Source: Pelotomaculum_B sp964543575
Lineage (GTDB): Bacteria; Bacillota; Desulfotomaculia; Desulfotomaculales; Pelotomaculaceae
Assembly (NCBI GenBank): GCA_964543575.1
Contig: CAZIYV010000001.1
Coordinates: 1 to 64,000 of the forward strand
DNA: 64,000 nucleotides
Reading direction: 5' to 3'
Positions 26,592 to 36,114 of this stretch are shown here, in pieces (positions within the stretch are counted from its first letter, which is position 1; each line of letters opens with the position of its first letter). Under the pieces are notes generated by a model, which was not told the origin of the DNA, made no database searches, and saw only the letters and a list, made by a program, of their open reading frames with translations. Both the position numbers and the translations under genes were made by a program.

Positions 26592-28835
26592 ATGGTAAAA
26601 AGCTTAAAAATAATATCTTTTGTTTTGCTGATATTAATACACTTTTTAGTATGGTATAGTATAAAGTTGGAAGTTCCATATTTTAGGCAATTAATTTGCT
26701 TTATATATCTTATATTAGTGCCCGGAAGTATTTTAATAAAATTATTCCAGCTAAAAAATATGTGCTTTTTTGAAAGATTGGTTTACACCATTGGTTTAAG
26801 CATATCATTTGTCATTATTATTGGATTAATAATCAATACAGCATATTTGCTTTTAAAAATATTAGAGCCAATATCTGTTGTACCATTAATGACTGCAATT
26901 AATATTGCAGTCATTATTCTCTATATCATATACGTAACAAGAGAATGGGAATGCCCAGAATTATGTTGCGACAGGTTTATTAAATGCATTAAAACGAATT
27001 TTTCCAGTTCGGCATTTTTATGCTACTTGCTTCCTGTCTTAAGCATCATTGGAGCCAGTGCGGTTAATTATTATAATAATAATGTGGTTTTTTTTGCTTT
27101 AATAATTATAGAGGTTATAATTATTGTCTTGATTGGCTTTGATTTATTTAACAACAAAAGCCTTTATCCTTTGGCTATTTTTTCAATTGCGCTCTCATTA
27201 GTGTTTTATAGAACAATGATCACAACGTTTATTTCCGGTACGGATATACATCAGGAATACTATGTGACGAATTTAGTAATCAGAAATGCTACCTGGGATT
27301 TTAGCTTTTCAAATAATTACAACAGTGTGCTTTCTGTTGCTATATTTGTACCGGTTATTTCAGTTTTATGTAATATTGGCTTGGGTTGGGTTTTAAAAAT
27401 TTGTTGTGGTTTAATCCTATCCATGGTGCCTTTATGCATATACTTTTTTTGTCTAAAACAATCCAACGGGAAATTGGCTATCTTTTCGAGTTTTTTGTTT
27501 GTGGGAGGTTCATATTTTTATACAAATTTGCCGGTTATGGTGAAGCAGCAGATCAGTATGCTGTTTTTTGTTTTACTAATATTACTCATGGTTGACCGGC
27601 AGATCGGCAAAGTAGTCAAGACGGTTATGCTGATTATATTTGGTTTTTCATTGTCAACTACTCATTATGGGTTAACATATATTTATGTTTTATTTATTGC
27701 GGCAGGCGCACTGGCAAAAAAACTAAATAGTTCTTATAAATCAAAAAAAGCTTGCGCTATTGATACTCCTTCCAGAATTGCCGAAAGAGACAGTGTAATT
27801 ACAACTACCTTTATTTTTTTTATGATTGTAGTCTCTTTATCATGGTACATGTATATTGCCAAATCCTCTTCATTTGATGCGATTGCGCGGTTCGGCATGC
27901 ACGTTATCGACAGTGTTGTCAATGATTTTTCAGCAACAACATCTGTCGCGGAGAAATTAAATGAGGCAAAGCAGGTGACTATATCCTTAACAATAATAAA
28001 CTTAATTAATATTATTATAAATTATTTCATAAGATTATGTGTAATTGTTGGTTTTGTATCGGCATTATTAAAGCCTGAGAATTATAAGTTCAATAGAGAA
28101 TACATAGCATTTTCTATTCCTGCTTTTCTTGCTTATTTAAGTTGCATCGCTCCTCCCTTCATTTCCCCTTTACTGTCGGGGAGTATGGATTTATCGCGTG
28201 TCGTAAATATATTATTTCTAGTTTTATCGCCTTATTGTGTTCTTGGAATTATTATTCTAATAAGAGTAATGCTGCGTATATTTAAAGCTCAAAGAGAAAA
28301 ATATGTTATTGGAAAAGCACACTATGTGCTGATATCATTAGTACTCAGCCTGTATTTTATATTTCAAACCGGTTTTGTTTTTGAGTTGGCATGGAATGGC
28401 AGTTCAAATTCAGTTTCCATAGGTCAGGAGGGTATAAGAAAAAATGGTACATTAGAACAAAGGATAACTTTGTATGACGTGCTTACTCTTAAGCAGGATG
28501 TCTTAAGCGCTGAATGGTTGGGAAAATATAGAGAACCACTCGAAAAGATATATGCTACATACAATGACATAAGAGTTCACACGCTAACAAGTTATGGCAT
28601 GATTCCGGTGCAAGATGTGTCAAAAATATCGGAAAATGCTTATGTAAAAATTGAAAATGGAGCTTATGTCTACCTGCAGCCCCTCAATATCATTGAGGGG
28701 TGGGGAACAGAATTTGACGCCGGCGCTCCTCGTGGCATGAGGCACACTTATTTTCGAATGGACGATATGTATTATCATTTGTCAGGCGAAAAATCCAAAA
28801 TATATTCAAATGGGGGAAGTGAAATATATAAGTAG
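26592..28835 (+). CDS. DUF2206-like polytopic membrane protein
   Basis: 747 aa with about 14-16 predicted membrane helices and a C-terminal soluble part of about 130 residues. It resembles DUF2206 proteins (mainly archaeal) seen in surface-glycan loci. The acidic loop ISGTDIHQEYYVTN after the sixth or seventh helix is like the first extracytoplasmic Asp/Glu loop of GT-C enzymes. It may therefore be a polyprenyl-linked-sugar-dependent transferase or polymerase (inference). Strongly A+T-rich. RBS weak (AAAGGATTAATT). Confidence 0.7.
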   Translation: MVKSLKIISFVLLILIHFLVWYSIKLEVPYFRQLICFIYLILVPGSILIKLFQLKNMCFFERLVYTIGLSISFVIIIGLIINTAYLLLKILEPISVVPLMTAINIAVIILYIIYVTREWECPELCCDRFIKCIKTNFSSSAFLCYLLPVLSIIGASAVNYYNNNVVFFALIIIEVIIIVLIGFDLFNNKSLYPLAIFSIALSLVFYRTMITTFISGTDIHQEYYVTNLVIRNATWDFSFSNNYNSVLSVAIFVPVISVLCNIGLGWVLKICCGLILSMVPLCIYFFCLKQSNGKLAIFSSFLFVGGSYFYTNLPVMVKQQISMLFFVLLILLMVDRQIGKVVKTVMLIIFGFSLSTTHYGLTYIYVLFIAAGALAKKLNSSYKSKKACAIDTPSRIAERDSVITTTFIFFMIVVSLSWYMYIAKSSSFDAIARFGMHVIDSVVNDFSATTSVAEKLNEAKQVTISLTIINLINIIINYFIRLCVIVGFVSALLKPENYKFNREYIAFSIPAFLAYLSCIAPPFISPLLSGSMDLSRVVNILFLVLSPYCVLGIIILIRVMLRIFKAQREKYVIGKAHYVLISLVLSLYFIFQTGFVFELAWNGSSNSVSIGQEGIRKNGTLEQRITLYDVLTLKQDVLSAEWLGKYREPLEKIYATYNDIRVHTLTSYGMIPVQDVSKISENAYVKIENGAYVYLQPLNIIEGWGTEFDAGAPRGMRHTYFRMDDMYYHLSGEKSKIYSNGGSEIYK

Positions 28836-28919
28836 ACCAAAGATAGTATGAATGTTGTCATAAATACAGGTGACGAAGTGTTGGAATGAATTATTGATAT
28901 GAATTATTGGAGTGCTGTT

Positions 28920-29543
28920 ATGCAAAAGAAGGTACACGGTAAAATGCAGGTAAATATGAACGACAAAGTGATGCGAGCAAGTGAATTGTATATAGAAGCT
29001 TTGAATTCAATTAAAATAATGAGCAATGCGAATTTATTCTTGAACATAGAGAAAGTTGTCGATTTATTATTGGAATGCTTCAGGAATTCCGGTAAAGTCC
29101 TCATTTTCGGCAACGGAGGCTCGGCTGCCGACGCTCAACACATATGCGGCGAGCTTGTGGGGCGTTTTTCCATAGAAAGAGCGCCTTTAAGCGCGCTTGC
29201 CCTGACCACCGATACATCGGTGCTTACAGCCTGGGGCAATGACTACGATTTTGAGACCATCTTTCTGCGCCAGGTCGAGGCGCACGGTCATCCCAGGGAT
29301 GTAGCCTGGGGAATTTCCACCAGCGGAAATTCTCGCAACGTGCTGAGAGCCCTGGCGCGGGCGCGCGAATTGGGGTTGAAAACCGTAGGGCTTTTGGGGA
29401 ACGGCGGCGGAAAAGCTTTGGCCTTATGTGACGGCGCCGTTGCCGTCGAAGAAACGCAAACCCCCCGTATTCAGGAGGTCCACGTTATCATCTACCACAT
29501 CATCTGCGCCCTGGTTGAAGAGAGAATGTTCGCACATGCTTGA
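28920..29543 (+). CDS. gmhA: Sedoheptulose-7-phosphate isomerase
   Basis: 207 aa from ATG 28920, with TTGGAG upstream. SIS-domain enzyme with FGNGGSAADAQHICGELVGRF, STSGNSRNVLRALARARE and the C-terminal EVHVIIYHIICALVEE. It converts sedoheptulose 7-phosphate to D-glycero-D-manno-heptose 7-phosphate, the first step of the heptose route completed by gmhB, hddA and hddC in this window. It overlaps gmhB by 8 nt. Confidence 0.93.
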   Translation: MQKKVHGKMQVNMNDKVMRASELYIEALNSIKIMSNANLFLNIEKVVDLLLECFRNSGKVLIFGNGGSAADAQHICGELVGRFSIERAPLSALALTTDTSVLTAWGNDYDFETIFLRQVEAHGHPRDVAWGISTSGNSRNVLRALARARELGLKTVGLLGNGGGKALALCDGAVAVEETQTPRIQEVHVIIYHIICALVEERMFAHA

Positions 29544-30198
29544 GGGCATCTACAAGAACGGGGCGCTTTTGGGCATATACGCGCGCTGGTATGCCGGCTG
29601 CCCCATGGGTTTCGCCGGAAGGCCCGCCCTGTTTATCGACCGTGACGGCGTACTGGTCGAAGAAACAAACTACCTGTGCCGCCCGGAAGATGTGTCGCTT
29701 ATACCTGGAGCCGGCCCGGCTATAACGAAGTTAAACCGGGCCGGCTTACCTGTTGTTATAGTTACCAATCAGTCCGGTATCGGGCGAAGGTTTTACGCCT
29801 GGGAAGATTTTATTGAAGTGCAGCGCTGTATCTACCAAAAGCTTAAAGAAGACGGCGCGCATATTGACGCGTGCATAGCCTGTCCTTATCATCCGGATGC
29901 CCGGGAGCCTTACCGCTACGACGGGCATTTTTTCCGCAAACCCAATCCCGGCATGATACTATGGGCCGCCGGAACTGCGGGCATAAACCTTGAGCTTTCC
30001 TGGATCGTGGGCGATACGCTGGCGGACCTGCAAGCCGGAGAAAAGGCCGGCCTGGGCGGTTTGGCGCATGTAATGACAGGGTACGGTAAATATCAGCGAC
30101 CGGCAGTGCTGGCATGGTCCAAAGGAAGGGAGAATTTCAAGCCGTTTCAGGACTTGGGCCAAGCCGTCGAAGCTTTTTTATTACTCAGGAAAGGATGA
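29536..30198 (+). CDS. gmhB: D-glycero-D-manno-heptose 1,7-bisphosphate phosphatase
   Basis: 220 aa from ATG 29536 overlapping the gmhA stop. HAD-family motifs: FIDRDGVLVEE (DxD), VTNQSGIGRR, the zinc-loop-like CIACPYHPD, and RKPNPGM then WIVGDTLADLQAGEKAG. It removes the C7 phosphate to give heptose 1-phosphate. About 25 N-terminal residues precede the first HAD strand, slightly more than usual. The HNHGY-type zinc loop is only partly kept. Confidence 0.92.
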   Translation: MLEGIYKNGALLGIYARWYAGCPMGFAGRPALFIDRDGVLVEETNYLCRPEDVSLIPGAGPAITKLNRAGLPVVIVTNQSGIGRRFYAWEDFIEVQRCIYQKLKEDGAHIDACIACPYHPDAREPYRYDGHFFRKPNPGMILWAAGTAGINLELSWIVGDTLADLQAGEKAGLGGLAHVMTGYGKYQRPAVLAWSKGRENFKPFQDLGQAVEAFLLLRKG

Positions 30199-30201
30199 GC
30201 G

Positions 30202-31224
30202 GTGATCAGACCCTGGACAAAACCCACTGCAGATAGTCCAAAACCGGTAGACTGCCTGTCTCCTGCCCAGGCGCTGGAACTCTACCGCGTAATGTGCCTG
30301 ATCCGCCAGGTACAACTAAAAATAGAGGAACTCTACCATCTGGATGAAATGAAGACGCCGGTACACTTAAGCATCGGTCAGGAAGCCATTGCCGCCGGGG
30401 TGTGTTTTGCCCTGCAGCCCGATGATTACATATTAAGCAACCACCGCGGGCATGCCCATTACCTGGCCAAGGGCGGTGACCCGAAGGCTATGATTGCCGA
30501 ATTATACTGCCGGGAGACGGGATGTTCCGGGGGACGGGGCGGGTCGATGCATCTGGTGGATACGTCGGTCGGCCTGATGGGGTCTTCGTCCATTGTGGCC
30601 GGCGGTATTCCATTGGCTGTCGGGGCTGCTCTTAGCAGTAAATTAAGCGGCATCAATCGTGTAGCTGTGGCTTTTTTCGGCGATGGCGCTGTGGATGAGG
30701 GTGTTTTATATGAAAGCGTTAATTTCGCGCTTTTGCGAAAGCTGCCGGTTCTTTTTGTTTGCGAAAACAACTTTTATTCGGTTTGTTCTCCGACAAAGAA
30801 CCGGCACAGCGCAGATAATATTTATCAAAGATTTTCCGGGATGGGACTTCCCGGTTACCGTGTAGACGGCACGGATGTGGTGGCTGTTTATCAATTAACA
30901 AAAAAACTTGTTCAAGCTGCGCGAATAGGGGGAGGGCCCGCATTCATGGAATGCCGTGCCTACCGCTGGCGCGGCCACGCAGGAGCGGGATCGGATGTAA
31001 AAATTGGATATCGTGCTCAAGAAGAAATAGATCAGTGGTTAAAACTTTGCCCCTTAGATAGCTATGAAAAACGCTTGACTTGTTCTGGAATGATAAATCA
31101 GAAACAAATTGATGATGTAAATAGACAAATCCGGAATCAGGTTGAGGAAGCTTTTCGTTATGCCCGGGAGAGCCCGCTGCCGGAGGGAAAAACTATCATG
31201 AAATGGCTGTTTAGCCAGGAATAG
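30202..31224 (+). CDS. TPP-dependent dehydrogenase/transferase E1 alpha-like subunit
   Basis: 340 aa from GTG 30202 (AAAGGATGAGCG upstream). It carries HLSIGQEAIAAGV, SNHRGHAHYLAKGGD, GGRGGSMH and the TPP motif FFGDGAVDEGVLYESVNFALL followed by ENNFYS, all characteristic of the alpha chain of 2-oxoacid/acetoin dehydrogenases. No E2 or E3 gene is in the window. Lying between gmhB and a sugar reductase, it more likely serves sugar biosynthesis, transferring a two-carbon unit, than central metabolism. Confidence 0.88.
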   Translation: MIRPWTKPTADSPKPVDCLSPAQALELYRVMCLIRQVQLKIEELYHLDEMKTPVHLSIGQEAIAAGVCFALQPDDYILSNHRGHAHYLAKGGDPKAMIAELYCRETGCSGGRGGSMHLVDTSVGLMGSSSIVAGGIPLAVGAALSSKLSGINRVAVAFFGDGAVDEGVLYESVNFALLRKLPVLFVCENNFYSVCSPTKNRHSADNIYQRFSGMGLPGYRVDGTDVVAVYQLTKKLVQAARIGGGPAFMECRAYRWRGHAGAGSDVKIGYRAQEEIDQWLKLCPLDSYEKRLTCSGMINQKQIDDVNRQIRNQVEEAFRYARESPLPEGKTIMKWLFSQE

Positions 31225-31234
31225 GAATGATATT

Positions 31235-32278
31235 ATGCCCTGGACAAAAGTTATTATTGAACGGCAAGAGCAGGTTCTTGACGAGAACACAGGTGAGGGA
31301 AAACGAATATTAAGCTATCCTGAGAGCATACGCGAGGCCTTTACCCAGGCCCTGGAGAATGATCCCGCCACTTATCTGATGGGTCAGGGAGTCGATGACC
31401 CGTCAGGGATGTTTGGGACAACTGTTGGCCTGCAGCAAAGATTCGGAAATGACCGGGTATTTGACACGCCGCTTTCTGAAAACGGTCTAATGGGTATTGC
31501 TGTCGGTTCCGCCATCACCGGGATGCGGCCCATTTACCTTCATAACCGGCCGGACTTCCTGCTGCTGGCCATGGATCAGATTGTCAATCATGCCTCCAAG
31601 TGGCGCTATATGTTTGGGGGGCATGGCAGAGTTCCACTGGTAGTCTGGTCTGTTATCGCTCGTGGATGGGGGTCGGCGGCTCAGCATTCCCAGACCCTGC
31701 AAGGTCTTTTCATGCACATTCCCGGACTGCGGCTTTTGATGCCGAGTAATCCATATGACGCCAAGGGTTTGCTTCTGGAAAGCGTAGCTGATGACAACCC
31801 GGTCATTATTTTTGAGCACAGGTGGCTTTTTAAACGCAGAGGATATGTGCCTGAAAAAATGTACCGGTTGCCTTTTGGTAAGGGAGCGATATGCCGGCAT
31901 GGGAGGGATGTTACTATTGCCGGTGTTTCCCATATGATCATTGAAGCGCAGGTTGCCGCCGATGAATTGGCTAAGGAAGGGATAGAGGCAGAAGTATTGG
32001 ACTTTAGGACCCTAAAGCCTTTGGACAAGAGTCTCCTTCTGGAATCTGTGAGTAGGACCGGACATCTTGTCCTGGTGGATAACGGCTGGAAATGCGGAGG
32101 CATTACCGCAGAAATAGCAGCAATAGTTGCGGAGGAGGGATTTGATTTGCTTCGCGCTCCTGTTCGCAGGGTGGCCTGTCCTGATGTGCCGACTCCGGCG
32201 GGTTATACTCTCGAGGCGGCATTTTATCCCGGAACGGCACAAATAAAGGATGCGGTTAAAGATGTACTTAAGTACTAA
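31235..32278 (+). CDS. TPP-dependent dehydrogenase/transferase E1 beta-like subunit
   Basis: 347 aa, partner of the 30202 alpha subunit, 10 nt downstream. Typical beta-chain features: GTTVGLQQRFG then FDTPLSENGLMGIAVGSAITGMRP, QSQTLQ-like AQHSQTLQG, GLRLLMPSNPYDAKGLLLES, and a transketolase-C domain with GVSHMIIEAQVAADEL and LDFRTLKPLD. Forms the alpha2beta2 TPP enzyme. The WRYMFGGHG and VWSVIARGWGSA segments differ slightly from pyruvate dehydrogenases, consistent with another substrate. Confidence 0.88.
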   Translation: MPWTKVIIERQEQVLDENTGEGKRILSYPESIREAFTQALENDPATYLMGQGVDDPSGMFGTTVGLQQRFGNDRVFDTPLSENGLMGIAVGSAITGMRPIYLHNRPDFLLLAMDQIVNHASKWRYMFGGHGRVPLVVWSVIARGWGSAAQHSQTLQGLFMHIPGLRLLMPSNPYDAKGLLLESVADDNPVIIFEHRWLFKRRGYVPEKMYRLPFGKGAICRHGRDVTIAGVSHMIIEAQVAADELAKEGIEAEVLDFRTLKPLDKSLLLESVSRTGHLVLVDNGWKCGGITAEIAAIVAEEGFDLLRAPVRRVACPDVPTPAGYTLEAAFYPGTAQIKDAVKDVLKY

Positions 32279-33242
32279 TTTAAAAATATTGGTTTCACAC
32301 GGGAAGCAGCCTTTAGACCGTGATAAGCCGATTTACTTGGCGGGACACAGGGGTATGCTTGGGACGGCTCTTCTCAAGCTTCTAAAAGAAAAAGGTTTTA
32401 ATAACATCTTGGCCAGAACGTCAAGAGAGCTTGATTTGACTGACAGCAGGGCAGTTACTGAGTTTTTTAAAAAAGAACGTCCCGCTTATGTAATTCTTGC
32501 TGCAGCCTTGGTAGGGGGTATCGTTGCGAATATCAACAGGCCTGCTGAATTTATTCAAGTGAATTTGGCTATTCAGAATAACGTCATTCATGGTTCTCAT
32601 CTTACAGGTGTTCGAAAGTTAATGTTTTTTGGCAGTTCCTGTATGTATCCTGTAAACTCTAAACAACCATACAAAGAAAGTAGTTTTTTTAAAGGACCGC
32701 CTGAATTGACCAGCCTTCCGTATGCAGTTGCAAAAATTGCAGGAGTGGTTCAGTGTGCAGCGTACAGGTCACAATACGGTCTGAACTCCATTGTCGCTGT
32801 ACCCGCAAGTTTATACGGGCCGGGTGATAATTTTGATCCCGAGAACAGCCACGTGCTCGCCGCGCTTCTGCGAAGAATTCATGCGGCCAAAGTTTCAGGG
32901 GAAAATAATGTTGTGATGTGGGGAAATGGAACCCCGAAAAGAGAGTTCCTTTTTGTAGACGATGCTGCAGATGCGGTCATATATCTAATGGACCATTATG
33001 ATGCGGAAGAGCCGATCAATATAGGTTCAGGCCAGGAAATATCCATTAGTGAATTAGTGGAGGTTATTTGTGATATAGTGGGATTCCGCGGAGAGATAGT
33101 GTTTGACACATCAAAACCTAACGGAGTTCCTCGTAAAGTGCTTGATAATTCGCGAGTTTGCCAACTCGGTTGGAAGCCCAAGGTTTCTCTTCGAGAGGGT
33201 ATTGAAAGGACATACATGTGGTTTTTAAAACATAGTTGTTAA
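32262..33242 (+). CDS. GDP-L-fucose-synthase-like epimerase/reductase
   Basis: 326 aa from ATG 32262 (an in-frame ATG at 32250 is possible). Rossmann start YLAGHRGMLGTALLKLL, GSSCMYP and LPYAVAKIAGVVQC (YxxxK), then YGPGDNFDPENSHVLAALLRRIHAAK. All are hallmarks of the GDP-fucose synthase branch of SDRs, which epimerise and reduce GDP-4-keto-6-deoxy sugars. With a GDP-heptose route next door a GDP-heptose derivative is the likely substrate, as with the Campylobacter heptose-modifying enzymes (inference). It overlaps the E1 beta gene by 17 nt. Confidence 0.87.
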   Translation: MYLSTNLKILVSHGKQPLDRDKPIYLAGHRGMLGTALLKLLKEKGFNNILARTSRELDLTDSRAVTEFFKKERPAYVILAAALVGGIVANINRPAEFIQVNLAIQNNVIHGSHLTGVRKLMFFGSSCMYPVNSKQPYKESSFFKGPPELTSLPYAVAKIAGVVQCAAYRSQYGLNSIVAVPASLYGPGDNFDPENSHVLAALLRRIHAAKVSGENNVVMWGNGTPKREFLFVDDAADAVIYLMDHYDAEEPINIGSGQEISISELVEVICDIVGFRGEIVFDTSKPNGVPRKVLDNSRVCQLGWKPKVSLREGIERTYMWFLKHSC

Positions 33243-33277
33243 AAATAACTTAATTAAATTATGGGTTTAAATTTTCT

Positions 33278-33304
33278 CTCGGGTATTTAGCCCCGGGTTT
33301 TTTT
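33278..33304 (+). terminator. Intrinsic terminator within the heptose cluster
   Basis: CTCGGG / CCCGGG stem with an eight-base loop followed by seven T residues, 36 nt after the 33242 stop. It may reduce read-through from the gmhA-fucose-synthase-like unit to the 33344-38926 genes. Confidence 0.7.
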
Positions 33305-33343
33305 ATATAACATCACATTTTCTTTATAGGGGGTCTACATATT

Positions 33344-34276
33344 ATGAATATCTTTGTCACCGGCGCTGCGGGTTATCTTGGTTCGGTTTTGGTTCCTGAA
33401 CTTTTACAGCGCGGCTATAAGGTAACTGCCCTGGATAATTTCCTCTTTAATCAAAACTCTTTGCTTGATTGTTGCCGCCATAAAGATTTTAAAATAATAA
33501 GGGGGGATGCCAGGGACAAGGAGACTGTAAAAGTTTGTTTAAAAGACGCAGACTATATTATACCCCTTGCTTGTATGACCGGCGCCCCTTTATGTAATAA
33601 GGATCCGTTCGCCGCCAGGTCGGTGAATTGCGATGCGATAAAATTAATTCTTGAACTGAGAAGCCTGGAACAGCGCATCATTTTTCCCACCACGAACAGC
33701 GGATACGGAGTTGGGGAGCAAGGGATTTATTGCAATGAGGAGACCCCACTGCGGCCGGTATCACTTTACGGCAAATTAAAAGTCGAAATTGAAAAAGAGC
33801 TGCTGGATGCTGGAAACTGTATAACTTACCGTCTGGCTACGGTGTTTGGCGTCAGTCCGAGGATGCGGCTGGATTTGCTGGTGAACAACTTTACCTACAG
33901 AGCTGTCTTTGACCGTTTCATCGTTCTTTTTGAATCTCACTTCAAACGCAATTATATTCATGTCCGCGATGTGGTAAAAGCCTTTTTGCATGCCATCGAC
34001 AATTTTGAAAAGATGAAAGATCAGCCATATAATGTTGGCCTTACAGAAGCGAATCTGAGTAAGTGGGAACTATGCGAAGAGATAAAGAAGCAGGCTCCTG
34101 ATTTTTATTTTGTTGAGGCCAAGGTGGGCAAGGACCCTGACCAGCGGAACTATATTGTATCGAATGAGAAGATTGAGGCAACCGGATGGAGACCGGATAA
34201 TTCCATCAAGGACGGCATTAATGAACTGATTAAGTGTTACCAAATTATTAAAGTCAATCAATACGCCAATATTTAA
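33344..34276 (+). CDS. NAD-dependent sugar epimerase/dehydratase (extended SDR)
   Basis: 310 aa with TAGGGGG upstream. Rossmann VTGAAGYLGSVLVPELL, then NSGYG and SLYGKLKVEIEKELL (YxxxK). The substrate region has RNYIHVRDVVKAFLHAID. It is not a GDP-mannose-4,6-dehydratase by sequence. It sits directly before hddA (13 nt), so a GDP- or phospho-heptose derivative is the most plausible substrate; C3/C5 epimerase or 4-reductase are both possible. Confidence 0.82.
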   Translation: MNIFVTGAAGYLGSVLVPELLQRGYKVTALDNFLFNQNSLLDCCRHKDFKIIRGDARDKETVKVCLKDADYIIPLACMTGAPLCNKDPFAARSVNCDAIKLILELRSLEQRIIFPTTNSGYGVGEQGIYCNEETPLRPVSLYGKLKVEIEKELLDAGNCITYRLATVFGVSPRMRLDLLVNNFTYRAVFDRFIVLFESHFKRNYIHVRDVVKAFLHAIDNFEKMKDQPYNVGLTEANLSKWELCEEIKKQAPDFYFVEAKVGKDPDQRNYIVSNEKIEATGWRPDNSIKDGINELIKCYQIIKVNQYANI

Positions 34277-34289
34277 GGGAGAGTTCTCC

Positions 34290-35321
34290 ATGATCATCAG
34301 CCAGACGCCTTTCAGGATTTCCTTTTTTGGTGGTGGAACAGACTACCCCGCCTATTATCAAGAGCGTGCAGGAGTTGTATTATCAACAACTATTGATAAG
34401 TATTGCTATATAACCTGCCGTTATTTACCAAAGTTTTTTGAACACAAAAGCCGGATAGCATACTCCAAGACGGAATTAGTGAATAGCGTAGACCAAATAA
34501 AACACCCTTCCGTTAGGGAATGTCTCAGATTTATGCAGATTACTGAAGGTGTCGAAATCCATCATGACGCGGACCTTCCTGCGCGCTCAGGGTTAGGGTC
34601 CAGTTCATCTTTTACTGTTGGCCTCCTCCACACCTTGTATGCTTTAAGAGGCCAGATGCCTTCAAAAATGACCCTTGCTCATAACGCAATCCATGTTGAA
34701 CAGGATTTGATAGGTGAGAATGTTGGCTCACAGGATCAGTGCAGCGCCGCTTTTGGTGGATTTAACCGTATTTCATTTAATGGAAATCATGATATTAATG
34801 TGCAACCCATTATAATTCCCAATGACAAGTTAAAAATGCTTCGGGATCGCCTGGTCCTGTTTTATACCGGTATCACCCGTTTAGCGTCCCAAGTTGCCGA
34901 TGAACAAATCAAAAAGACACCTGAGCGGCATAAGGAATTAAAAATGATTGGTGAAATGGTGGATTACTCCATAGATATTTTGAAAAGCCCTGTAGGCAGG
35001 ATGGACGACTTCGGCAGGCTTCTCCATGAGGGTTGGATGTTGAAACGCTCTTTAACAAGCAAGATTTCCAACGAGCGCATCGACCAGTTATATGAGCTTG
35101 CACGCAAAACCGGGGCACTCGGCGGGAAGTTGCTTGGAGCAGGTTCCGGTGGATTCATGCTTTTTTATGTCAGGCCGGAGAACAAAAACAAGTTAATTGA
35201 AGCTCTAAAAGACCTTTTATATGTGCCTTTCCGCTTTGAATTCTTAGGCAGCCGTATAATCTACTACAGGCCGCGAGAAGAGGTTGGTTATAGGGATGCA
35301 AACAAGATTAGACCCTGTTGA
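34290..35321 (+). CDS. hddA: D-glycero-alpha-D-manno-heptose 7-phosphate kinase
   Basis: 343 aa GHMP kinase. PFRISFFGGGTDYPAYY at the N-terminus, the ATP loop LPARSGLGSSSSFTVGLL, VGSQDQCSAAFGG and the C-terminal GGKLLGAGSGGFMLFY match HddA of Aneurinibacillus and Campylobacter. It phosphorylates C1 of heptose 7-phosphate with alpha configuration, committing to the GDP-activated route. It overlaps hddC by 26 nt. Confidence 0.93.
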   Translation: MIISQTPFRISFFGGGTDYPAYYQERAGVVLSTTIDKYCYITCRYLPKFFEHKSRIAYSKTELVNSVDQIKHPSVRECLRFMQITEGVEIHHDADLPARSGLGSSSSFTVGLLHTLYALRGQMPSKMTLAHNAIHVEQDLIGENVGSQDQCSAAFGGFNRISFNGNHDINVQPIIIPNDKLKMLRDRLVLFYTGITRLASQVADEQIKKTPERHKELKMIGEMVDYSIDILKSPVGRMDDFGRLLHEGWMLKRSLTSKISNERIDQLYELARKTGALGGKLLGAGSGGFMLFYVRPENKNKLIEALKDLLYVPFRFEFLGSRIIYYRPREEVGYRDANKIRPC

Positions 35322-36036
35322 TATAGACGCTGTTATACTTTGCGGCGGGAAAGGGGAACGGTTGCGGAGTGTAGTAAGTGACAGGCCAAAACCGCTGGCG
35401 GAAGTTGGCGGACGTCCTTTCTTGGATATTCTAATCGATTACGCGGCGGGATACGGGCTTCGCAGATTTGTATTGCTGGCCGGGTATATGGGAGACTTGG
35501 TAAAAGAATATGCCTGCCAAAAAGCTCGATCAACATCCTTGGAGATTGCATGTGTGCTTGAAAAAAAGCCTTTAGGCACCGGTGGAGCCATAAAGAACGC
35601 CGAACAGCTTTTAAACAGCTCGCGGATTCTGGTATTTAACGGGGATACTTTTTGCCCGGCTAATCTTTTATATTTTTTCATGTTTCACAGCAAAAAGGGC
35701 GGATTGGCCACTATGATGCTTTCCAGGGTGGAACACGCGAAGGATTGCGGACAGGTTTTAATTGATAGTGATGGGCGCATTGTCACATTTCAGGAGAAAA
35801 CAGACATCACTTATGCCGCATTAGCTAATGCGGGGGTATATCTCTTAGAGAGAGCCATACTTGACATTTTTTCCTCAGGCAGTCCCTGTTCTCTGGAACG
35901 CGATATTTTCCCTAAAATAGCCGGTGGGGATTTTTTTGGCTATGTGGTAAAAGATCCCCATCTTGATATTGGTACGCCCGAGCGTTACTTTAAGGCACTG
36001 AGTATTTTGCCGGTGCTTTGTAAAAGAGGTTGGTAA
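35296..36036 (+). CDS. hddC: D-glycero-alpha-D-manno-heptose 1-phosphate guanylyltransferase
   Basis: 246 aa from ATG 35296. Nucleotidyltransferase motif LCGGKGERLRSVVSDRPKPL at the start, LGTGGAIKNAEQLL, VFNGDTFCP and DIGTPERYFKA. These are the features of HddC/glucose-1-phosphate nucleotidyltransferases. Completes the four-enzyme set that gives GDP-D-glycero-alpha-D-manno-heptose. Confidence 0.9.
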   Translation: MQTRLDPVDIDAVILCGGKGERLRSVVSDRPKPLAEVGGRPFLDILIDYAAGYGLRRFVLLAGYMGDLVKEYACQKARSTSLEIACVLEKKPLGTGGAIKNAEQLLNSSRILVFNGDTFCPANLLYFFMFHSKKGGLATMMLSRVEHAKDCGQVLIDSDGRIVTFQEKTDITYAALANAGVYLLERAILDIFSSGSPCSLERDIFPKIAGGDFFGYVVKDPHLDIGTPERYFKALSILPVLCKRGW

Positions 36037-36114
36037 GCGGAATCTGTGCCGGGTGCAGACAAGCTGTTCTTCTGGTATCCGGCCGCTTTTTGTTTTTTGA
36101 GAGGGGATTTAGTC

